Part shown: in pieces, positions 16,220 to 26,100 of the stretch | How positions within the stretch are numbered: the stretch's first letter is position 1 | How the letters are laid out: every line of letters begins with the position of its first letter | Source: Caulobacter sp. | GTDB taxonomy: Bacteria > Pseudomonadota > Alphaproteobacteria > Caulobacterales > Caulobacteraceae | NCBI GenBank assembly: GCA_028291265.1 | Contig: JAQGIK010000197.1 | Location: forward strand, 1-45,450 | Direction: 5' to 3' | DNA length: 45,450 nt | Notes under the pieces: model-generated | Databases searched by the model: none | What the model was told of the DNA's origin: nothing | The model's input: the letters and a program-made list of their open reading frames with translations, nothing else | Position numbers and translations under genes: made by a program

Positions 16220-16889
16220 AGGCCAGTTCCTCGTTGAGCACCCGGAACTGCTCGGGCGGCAGGGCCGTGCGGGCCACGTCGTCGAGGATGTGGCCGTAGG
16301 CCTCGGGCGGCGCGTTGGCGCGGATGTAGCGCAGGAAGGTCGCCCGCTCGGCCGGGTTCATGCCGGGCAGCATGATGAAATAGTACTGGGTCAGGCGTTC
16401 GGGCGCGATCGACTGGATGATGCGGCTTTCCATGTCCATCAGCTCCTGGTCGCTGAAATGGGCGTGGAAGGCGGGCAGCGCCTCCTGCTCCTCGCGGGCC
16501 ATGTGGGCCAGGTCTTCGCCGAAGTAGGTCGAAAAGCGCAGATACAGCGCCCGGCCGATGGCGGCGCGGGTCCCGTCGTCGGCGGTTTCCAGGGCGTGGA
16601 TCAGTCCGTCGAGCTCGCGGAAGGTCACGTAGTGATGGTGATGGTCGTCGGCCAGCTGGGCGGCCAGGGCCGGGACGCGGGTCCGCAACGGCTCGTTGTA
16701 CTCGGCGTCCTCGTGCTGCAGGTGCTCTTCGGCCAGCTGCAGATGGATGCGCAGTTCGCCAAGCAGGGCGGCGACGGCGCGCGGATCGCGGGTCTCGATC
16801 TGGCCCAGCGCCATCAACAGGCGCGAGGAGCCGAGGCGCAGACCCTTGTGAATGGGGCCGTAGAGGTCGTGGCGTTGGGGGGAGGTCAT
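16209..16889 (-). CDS. hemerythrin-domain protein
   Basis: The product has 226 residues, about the usual size for a four-helix hemerythrin domain plus a C-terminal extension. Iron-ligand candidates occur in the expected order: HKGLR near residue 14, HLQLAEEHLQHEDAEY with a His/Glu set at about 49-62, HHHHYVTFREL at about 83-93, and HMAREEQEALPAFHAHF at about 129-145. Such proteins bind O2, NO or sense iron through a di-iron centre in the cytoplasm. It is the first gene of an operon with a SnoaL-like protein and a TetR regulator. The promoter shows a TATAAT box followed by a perfect dyad. An oxygen, NO or redox link to TetR control is inferred only from context. Confidence 0.9.
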   Translation of the reverse strand: MTSPQRHDLYGPIHKGLRLGSSRLLMALGQIETRDPRAVAALLGELRIHLQLAEEHLQHEDAEYNEPLRTRVPALAAQLADDHHHHYVTFRELDGLIHALETADDGTRAAIGRALYLRFSTYFGEDLAHMAREEQEALPAFHAHFSDQELMDMESRIIQSIAPERLTQYYFIMLPGMNPAERATFLRYIRANAPPEAYGHILDDVARTALPPEQFRVLNEELAYVA

Positions 16890-16930
16890 AGGGAAGTCCG
16901 TAGCGATGTGAATCCGATACGGCGCAATAT

Positions 16931-16948
16931 ATGAGACTCTTGTCTCAT
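16931..16948. promoter_or_regulatory. probable TetR operator (perfect dyad) at the operon start
   Basis: ATGAGAC-TCTT-GTCTCAT is a perfect 7-base inverted repeat lying directly downstream of the -10 box, across the expected transcription start. A second imperfect dyad (16946-16971, 11 of 13 positions paired) is centred on the -10 box itself. Binding by the operon's own TetR protein is inferred. Confidence 0.6.
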
Positions 16949-16954
16949 TGCAAT

Positions 16955-16983
16955 ATTATAATCTTGTAATGAACCTGTTGTAA
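16955..16983 (-). promoter_or_regulatory. promoter of the hemerythrin-SnoaL-TetR operon
   Basis: On the minus strand a perfect -10 box, TATAAT (16960-16955), is preceded at 17 bases by TTACAA (16983-16978), a moderate -35. The ATTATAAT core at 16955-16962 is itself a palindrome, so a TATAAT also reads on the plus strand toward the giant gene, but no -35 fits there. This AT-rich patch is unusual for the window. Confidence 0.5.
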
Positions 16984-17149
16984 CGCGACCCGCGCGCCGT
17001 TCCCCTCGCCTCCTACGCCGCCTCTGGCCCGCCGGATCAACGCCCGGAAGACCGCTCGCGTAAAAAAACACCACAGTTTGTGCAGTCCCCCGCGGCGGCA
17101 GGCTATGGCACCGCAAGCTCGAAAACCTTTGTTCTGCAAGGCCGAGCCC

Positions 17150-20100
17150 ATGACTGCCCCGACCCTGACCGATCTGAAAGACAGCACGTTCTTCGAGAAC
17201 GACGTCAGTACGACGCCCCGGATCATCGACGGCGACGTCACCCTGACCGACGCCGAGGGCGACCTCGCCAACGGCCAGCTGCGGGTGCGCGGCCTGACCG
17301 CCGACGACATCATCTCGCTGTTCAACGAGGGAACCGGGGCCGGCCAGATCGGCTTCAACGCCGCGACCGGCGAGGTCACTTACGGCGGCCTGTTGATCGG
17401 CATCGCCTCGGGCGGCCTTGGCGCCGACTTCACCATCGCCTTCAACGGCGCCGCCACCCTGGCGGCGGTCGAGGCGGTGATCGAGCACCTGACCTACGCC
17501 AACCTGTCAGACCACCCGACTGCCAACCGTACTCTGACCATCGACGTCACCGACGCCGCCGGCCACACCACCGGCAGCGTCACGGGCTACGCGTCCGGCG
17601 TCCTGCCGCTGGGGGCCGGCGGCGATCCGCTGGAGAACGGCCCGGTCGTGGCGGGCGACTTCGACAACGACGGCGACAGCGACCTGGTGTTTGTCACCAC
17701 CGACGGCGACCTGGTCTTCTACGAGCACGGCGCGTCCTCGTTCGACCCCTCCTCCGACGTTCATATCGTGATGGACGCCCCGCTGGCCGCCGGTTCGGCG
17801 ATTACCGTCGGCGACATCAACAGCGATGGGTGCGCGGACATCGTGGCCCTGGCCCCGGACGGCTCGCTGCGCGTCTTCTCCGGCCTCGGGGCCGGCTCGG
17901 GCTACGACAACACCTTCATCGAAGACAGCGCCGGCGCCGCCGCCATCGCCGGCCAGTTGCCGGCCGATTCCGACATGTCCCTGGCCCTCGCCGACTTCAA
18001 CAAGGACGGGTTCGCCGACCTGGTGCTGGTCTCCGGCGCCGGCCAGATCACCACCCTGCTGAACTACACCATCTACGGGATGGGCTACCAAACGGCCTGG
18101 ACGTCCAGCGAAACGGCGACCGGCCGGCCGGTGCTGGCCGACTTCAACGGCGACGGCGTCCTCGATCTGGTCATCGCCCTGGCGGACGGCGCCGTCACCC
18201 TGGGCCGCGGTGACGGCATGGGCGGCTTCGACTTCTCCGGTCCCAACCCCTTCGCCGGCCTTACCCTGACCGCGCCGGGGACGGTGGTGGCGCTCGACGT
18301 CAACGGCGACGGCGTCCTCGACCTGGTGGCCTTCGACGCCGCCGGTTTCCAGGTGCTGATCGCTCCGCCGCCGATCACCAACACCCTGAACCTCAACGTC
18401 ATCGACGAGCTGGGCCAGATCGCCCTCGCCGGCCTGCCAACGACCGTCGCCTTCGAGGAAGACGCCGTCAGCACGGTCCCGCAGCTATTGTTCGGCGACC
18501 TGACCCTGACCGACAGCGAACAGGACCTAGCCAACAGCAACCTGCTGATCACCCCGCAATCCTACGACGACCGCATCTCTGTTCGCCACCAGGGCGTGGG
18601 CGCGGGCCAGGTCGGGTTCGACGGCGGCCTGATCTACTTCGGCGGCGTCGCGGTCGGCCAGTTCCAGGACCTCGGCGGCCAGTTCCTGATCACCTTCTCC
18701 GGCGCCGCCCCGGGCGCCGTCGAGGCGGTGCTGGAGAACCTCACCTACGCCAACAGCAGCAACTCGCCCCAGCCGTCGCAACTGACCCTCGACCTGCTCG
18801 ACGCCAACTCCAGCCCGATCGCCCAGTACATCGTCGGCCTGACCATCAACGACAATCCCGAACAGATGACGGTGTCGGGAGGCGATCCCCTGCATCGGAT
18901 CGAGATCGGCGACGCCGCCGATTCAATCGCCCTCTGCGACAACCTTTCCTTCCAGGATCCGGAAGGCGACCTCGACGGCTCTGTGTTCGCCGTCAGCGGC
19001 CTTGAAGCCACCGATCAGGTGAGCCTCGCCGCGACTGCCGATCTCACGGTGAGCGGCGGCGTGGTCAGCTTCATGGGCCAGGCCATCGGTGTCGCCGCCG
19101 GCGGCCAGGGCGAAACCTTCTCGATCATTCTCAACGCAGATGCGACCGTCGCCGCCGTCCAGGCCATCATCGGCGCCCTCCGCTTCGCCAGCCCCGGGGC
19201 GGCGGTAGGCGACCGCGTCCTGAGCCTGGCCCTCACCGACCAGGGTGGCCACGCCCTGGTGAATGACGGCGGCATGCCGCCCGGCGTCGCGATCATCGTC
19301 TATCAGCAAGGCGACCTCACCGATCTCGCCCCTGTGCTCGACCTGACCCTGGCCCAGGCCGCCACCCCGCACCTGCTGGACAGCGACGTCACCGTCACCG
19401 GCCCGGACGGCAGCTGGCAAGGCGCCCGGCTTGTCGTCACCGGCATGGCGCCGGGCGACGTGATCGCCCTGGCCGACGGCGCCTTCGACATCGTCGACGA
19501 CAAGGGCAACCAGATGCTCTTCCTGAACGGCCAGCAGATCGGCCAGATGGTCGATGGCGGCTCCAGCTTCACCGTCTACTTCAACGGCGCCCCGACCAAG
19601 GCCAGTGTCGAGGCCATCGTCGAGGCCCTGACCTTCACCAACGCCGGCGCCACGCCGGACGCCGCCCGCTCCCTGACCCTGACCCTGACCGACCCGGCCG
19701 GCCTGGTCAGCACCGACCAGATCGTCGTCAACATCGCCGGCGGCGTCGAATACGCCCTGGAACTCTCGGACTTCGCGACCGCCGTCGTTACCGCCGAGGC
19801 CAGCGTCAACGGCTTCCTCGTGCCCCTCGACGGCGCCGTCACCCTGCGCGACACCAACGGCGACTACGCGGGCTCGGTCCTGACCGTCTCGGGCGCCGCG
19901 GCCACCGACATCCTCGACTTCGCCTTCCCCGACCCCATGCTCCTCATCCTGGAGCCCGACGGCGACCTGATCGCCAATCTCTCCACCGTCATCGGCCACG
20001 TCGGCGGCGGGACAGGCGGTCAGCCGTTGACCGTCACCTTCGCGGCCGGCGTCACCACGGCCCAGGTCGAGCTGGTGCTCGAAGCCCTGGCCCTGCGCAC

Positions 20101-23100
20101 GAACGACCCCTCGACGCCGGAATTCCGCACCCTGACCCTGTCGATGCAGAACAGCGAGGGCGAGGCGCTGCACCGCATCGGCGAGACCGGCCCGGTCACC
20201 CTGACCTTCCAGATCCAGCCCACGCCGGAGCCGTTCGACGTCACCGGCATCGATTTCAACGCCGCCATCGCCGAGAACGTCATCAACTACGTCGGCGCCG
20301 TCATGATGCCGTACGCCAAGCTCACCTCCCCCGGCGGCCTGCCGGGCGGCGTCCTCACGGTCAGCCTCCTGAACAGCGGCGAGATCGTCAGCCTGCGGTC
20401 CGAAGGCCTGCTCAGCTACGACAGCGCCACCGGCCAGGTCAGCTATGACGGCCAGGTCGTGGCCACGACCTCACGCGCCGGCTCCACCTTCACCCTGACC
20501 TTCGGCGACATCCACGACCCCGCCGTGATCACGGCCGTGCTGCAAGGCGTCGTTCTTTTCGACAGCAACGACAATCCCGACGGCATGCCGCGCTCGCTGA
20601 TGGTCAACCTCCGCTCGGCCGACGGCCAGTCGGCCGGCCAGGGCTGGAAGTTCACTGTCATTGGCCAGGGCGAGCAGACCGACCTCCTGACCCTGACGCC
20701 GGCGAGTGGCGTCTCCTACGACGAGCTGACCCTTAACGCCGGCCCGCAGCCGCTGGTCGGCGACGCCATGCACGACAGCCTGGGCGAACCCGTGGGTGGC
20801 TCAATCCTCACCGTCGGCGGCCTGACCGCCGGCGATCGCGTCAGCCTGATGGAGGGTTGGGTGTGGTTCGACGAGGCGACCGGCGTGGTCGGCATCGGGC
20901 CCAGGGCCTTCGGCAACGTCATCGGCCACGCCGTCGTCACCGAAGGCGTCAGCCTGGTGGTCACCTTCGTCGCCGGCGTCGATGAAAACGCCACGGTCGG
21001 CGTGCTCGAGGCCCTGGGCTTCTCCAACAGCAGCGACACGCCCGCCGCGACCCGCACCCTGACGATCGATCTGGTCAACATCTACGGCCACCCGGCGCTG
21101 CTTCCCGGCGGCATCGCGCCGACGCTGACGGTCAACGTCACCCCCTTCCACAACGCGATGGTGCTCACCGGTCTGGCGACCAGCGTCGCCTTCGCCGAGA
21201 ACAGCCTCAACGCCGCGGCCCAGCTGATCGACAACGCCGTCACCCTGTACGGCCCCGACTCGACCTGGGACGGCGGCACGCTGGTCATCGCCTCCACCGA
21301 CGCCTTCGACAATTTCGGCCCCGGGACCAGCGCCCGGGTCAGCATCGACGACGACACCCTGCTGGTCGACGGCGTGCCGGTGGCGACCTTCCTCATCGCC
21401 GGCCAGACCTACACCGTCACCTTCCTGGCCGCCGCCACCACCGAGGCGGTCGAGCAGATCATCGAGACGGTCCGCTACCGCAACACCGACGACACCCCCG
21501 TCGCCAGTCATCCGGTGACCCTCACCCTGACCAGCGCCAACGGCGACATCGTCCAGAGCGAGATCAGCCTGCTCATCACCGCGCAGGACGACGCGACCGT
21601 CCTGACCGCGCCGGCCCCGCTGACCTTCACTGAAAACGACCTCAACGCCGGCGGCCTGCTGCCGATGGCCGGCCTCGGAATCAGCGATGTCGACGACATG
21701 CGCGTCAGCGCCATCACCCTCGTCGGCTTCCATCCCGACGACATCGTCGGCCTGCGGGCCCAGGGCGGCGACGGCGCCCTCGCCAGCATTCGCGGCGGCA
21801 CGGCCAGCTATGCCGGCCTGCAGCTGACCTTCTCCCAAGGCAGCGGCTTCCTCACCATCACCCTGCCCGCCCCCGCCAGCCAGGCCCAGGTGCAGGCCAT
21901 TCTGGCCAATCTGGTGTGGGCCAACACCGACGATACGCCGTCGCTGACCCGCGACCTCAGGGTCATGCTCGTCACAGACCAGGGCCACACGTCCCAGGCC
22001 GACTTCGCCGTCAACATCACCACCAACCACGACCGGGCTGTGCTCGAGGGCTTCGCCGCCGCCGTCACCTTCGGCGAACAGTCGGTCAACGCCGGCCCGC
22101 AGCTGCTCGATGCGAACCTCACCTTCACCGCCGTCGAGGGCGTCCACAGCGCCGTCATCACGGTCAGCGGCCTGCTGCCCGAAGACCGCCTGACCCTGCT
22201 CGGCGACGCCGCCCTGGCCTTCGACAGCGCGACCGGCGAGGTCAGCATCGGCGGCTCCGTCGTCGCCACCCTCGCCGCGCCCGGCGACGGCACGGCGGTC
22301 ATCACCATCGCCGCCGCCCTGTTCAACGCCGACCGCGCCGCCGTGATCGAGACCATCCTCGAACACCTCGCCTATTCGAACAGCAGCGACACCCCGGCCG
22401 CCAGCCGCGACCTGACCATCAGCATCGCCGACCAGCCGCTCGAAACCCCGCTGGCCGACTACCAGCCCGCCGCCCCGGTCACCGTGACCATCAACGTCAC
22501 GCCGCACCACGACGCCCCGACGATCGGCAACCTGGCGACGATCTATCCGATCTACGAGTTCGAGTTCGAAATCGGCGGCGCGCGCTTGCCCGGGTTATAC
22601 AACGCCACCGCCTATGCCCCCGACAGCACCAGCTTCGCCGGTGGCCAGCTGATCCTGCAGAGCACCGATCCCGAGGACAGCTTCAGCTTCCAGAGCTTCC
22701 AGATCAGCGGCAATACGCTCGTCAGCGGCAGCACCGTCCTCGCCACCTTCACCCAGGGCCCCGGCTCCCTGACCCTGACCCTGGTCCAGCCCGAATACTA
22801 CTGGGTGGAGTCCCTCCTCCAGAGCGCCCGCCTCCAGAACGCCGATGATACCCCCAACGCCAGCCGCCAGTTGACGGTCACCCTGTCGGATTCCGATGGC
22901 GTCGCCGGCAGCTCCGTCATCGACGTCACCGTCGTTCCGAACGACGACGTCATCGACATCGCCGGTTTCGGCGACATCAACGCCCAGGAGAGCGACCTCA
23001 ACGCCGGCGGCGTCCTGCTGTTTCCGGGCGCCGTGATCACCGACCCGGAGGGCGACTTCACGCTCAAGGATATCAGGATCCTGAACAGCGATCCGCAATG

Positions 23101-26100
23101 GGTCTTCTCCCTGCGGCCCCAGGGCAGCGACGCCGGCGTCGCCGACCTCAGCAGCGGCTCGGCCACCTACGCCGGCGTCGCCATGACCTTCAGCAACATC
23201 GGCTACGCCATCGTCATCGACGCCCCAGGCGCCACCCTCGCCCAGGTGCGGCTCATCCTCGGCAACCTGGTGCTGTCCAACGCCAGCGACACCGTCACCA
23301 ACCGCCAGATCCAATATCAGGTCGCGTCCCAACAGGGCGGCCTCGACCTGTTCACCCACAACATCAACGTCTCGCCGCAGTACGACCCCAACGCCATCGT
23401 CGGCCTCGCCCCGTCCGTCACCTTCGGCGAACAGGCGGTCAACGCCGCCCCGCAACGGCTCGACGCCGAGGTCCACCTGACCTCGTCCGAAAACGCGGCG
23501 ATCAGAATGGTGATGATCTCCGGCCTCCTCACCGAGGACCGCCTGAGCTTCATCGAGGACGACAATTTCAGCTGGGACCCGGTCACCGGCGTCATCACCA
23601 TCGACGGCGTCCCCGGTCCCCGCGTGGAGTCCGACGGAACCGGCGGGTTCCGTCTCCAGGCGGTCAACGACGCCTGGGCCGTCTACGTCATGGTCGAGGC
23701 CAATCCCACTCCGACCGTCCTGGCGGGCATCGAGGCCGTCATCGAGCACCTGGCCTATTCCAACGCCAGCGACAGCCCGACCGCCAGCCGCACCCTGACC
23801 TTCCAGCTGCAAGACATGCTGTCCAACGGCGCCGCGCCGCCGGCCCCGGTCGAGATCGTCCTCAACGTCACCCCGGCCGACGATCCTGCCACCCTGGTCG
23901 ACGGCGGCCATGAGTTCACCCTGCAGGGCGGGACGCTGCAGTCCTTCGCCGGCGACGTCAGCCTGGTCGATCCCGACGGCGAGGCCGCCGCCGCCCTGGC
24001 CGGCGGCGTGCTTACGGTCAGCGGCCTCGGCGCCGGCGACCGCGTCAGCCTCGTCGCCACCGTCGGCGCGGCCGGCGCCGTGCTGCAGCCGAACGGCGAG
24101 GTCTGGGTCGATGGCCTGCTGGTCGGCCAGGCCAGCGGCGGCCAGGGGTCAAACTTCGTCATCACCTTCAACGCCGCCGCCACCGACGCGCGGGTCGAGG
24201 CCGTCATCCATCAGCTCGGCTGGTCCACGGCCACACCGCAGGCCGGCGACCACAGCCTGCAACTGACCCTGACCCCCGCCACCGGTCCCGCCACCAGCCA
24301 GGCCGTTGATTTCCACGTCGCCCCGGCCGCGTCGCTCGTCGTCAGCCCGCTGTTCACCGGCTTCCACAGCGCCACGGTCATGGAGAACACCGCCAACGCC
24401 GGCTTTGTCGCCCTCGACTTCGGCATCACCCTCAATCCGGACATCGTCCTGGCCAGCGGCCAGCTGCGACTGACCATGGGCTATGCCATCCCCACGGACG
24501 CCTTCACCGTCATCAACCAGGGCACGGGCGCCGGCCAGATCGGCTACACCAAGACCGGCGACAACCACACCACCACCTCTGGCCAGGACTCGGTCGGCGG
24601 CCAGCACGGCGCGATCACCTGGCAGGGCGTCGAGATCGGGACCTTCCTGACCGACAGCAGTTATGACACGGGCATCCGCTGGGCCGACTTCGCCTTCAAC
24701 GCCAACGCCACGCCGCAGGCCGTCCAGGCCCTGCTCCACGCCATCGGCTACACCACCAGCAGCGACACGCCGATCGAGCTGCGGTCGATGTCGGCCGAAC
24801 TGCACCTGGCCCCCTACCTGGCCCAGACCCTGACCACCCAGGTCCTCACCGGCTCGGTCCACACCGCGATGCAGGCCAACGGCTTCCCCTACTACCAGTC
24901 GCCGAACTTCGTGGACGTCGATGCCGACGGCGATCTCGACATCCTGTTCGTCCAGGACTGGGACACCGTCGGCCTTCTGCGGAACACCGGCACGGCCCAC
25001 AACCCCACCTTCGTGCTGCAGACCTTCCCCGGCCTGCCCATGGACGCGCTCGACGGCCTCGTCGGCTTCTCCGAAGACGGCCGCAGCGCCATGCTCTCGC
25101 CGGTCGATCTTGACGGTGACGGCGACCTCGACCTGATGGTCGGCGGCGTTTCCGGAACCATCGCCTATTTCGAGAACACCGGCGGGCCAGGCACGATCAA
25201 CGCCTTCTCGGCGCGGACCGGCGCCGCCAACGCCTTCAACGGCCTCGACTTCAACCCGGCCGCCCAGAGACAACAGACCTCTCCCGCCCTGGCCGATCTT
25301 GACGGCGACGGCGACCTCGACCTGCTGGTCGGGGCCCACGACGGCCACCTGCGCCACTATGAGAACACCGGCACGGCCACCGCCCCGCAGTTCACCGAGC
25401 GCCACGACTTCGACGCCGTCGCCATCGCCCCCTCGGCCCGCCCCTTCCTCGGCGACGTCGACCACGACGGCGATATCGACATCCTTGTCGCTGCCTCGGG
25501 CACGCGTCTGGTGCTCTACGAAAACCTCGGCGGCGGCCATTTCGACGCCACCCCGCGCTTCTTCGCCGCGACCCAGCCGGACTCCGCCTACTCGACCTAC
25601 CAATTCAGCACCCGAACGCCGCTCGATCAGATCGCGCTGACCGATCTGAACGGCGACGGCGTCAGCGAACTCTACACGGCGGACTACCTGCAATACTTCC
25701 GGCTGCTGACCTCGTCGCAATTCACCACCACGCCCAGCCAGATCGTCAGTTTCTTTCTCGTCGTTCAAAGCGAGCCGGAATACATCTACGGCACGCCCGG
25801 CGACGACGCGATCAACGGCGACGCCCGCGACACCACCATCCTGGGCTACGCCGGCAACGACATTATCGATGGCAAGGCCGGCGCCGACCTCCTCTACGGC
25901 GGGCTGGGTAACGACACCTATACGGTCGATACGCTGGACACCGTCGTCGAACTCGACGGCGAAGGGACCGATACGGTCAAGGCCGCCTTCAGCTACATCC
26001 TCGGCGACTTCGTCGAGAACCTCACCCTGCTCGGCGCCACCGCCATCAACGGCACGGGCAACGCCCTCGCCAACCTGCTGACCGGCAACGCCGCCGCCAA

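Noticed and set aside
16946..16971. FNR/CRP-type binding site at the hemerythrin promoter
   Set aside because: The dyad lacks the TTGAT-N4-ATCAA (FNR) and TGTGA-N6-TCACA (CRP) cores, so it is reported only as an unassigned dyad.
16886..17488. 200-codon minus-strand frame across the hemerythrin promoter and the start of the giant gene
   Set aside because: It covers the AT-rich promoter and dyads and shows no family motif.
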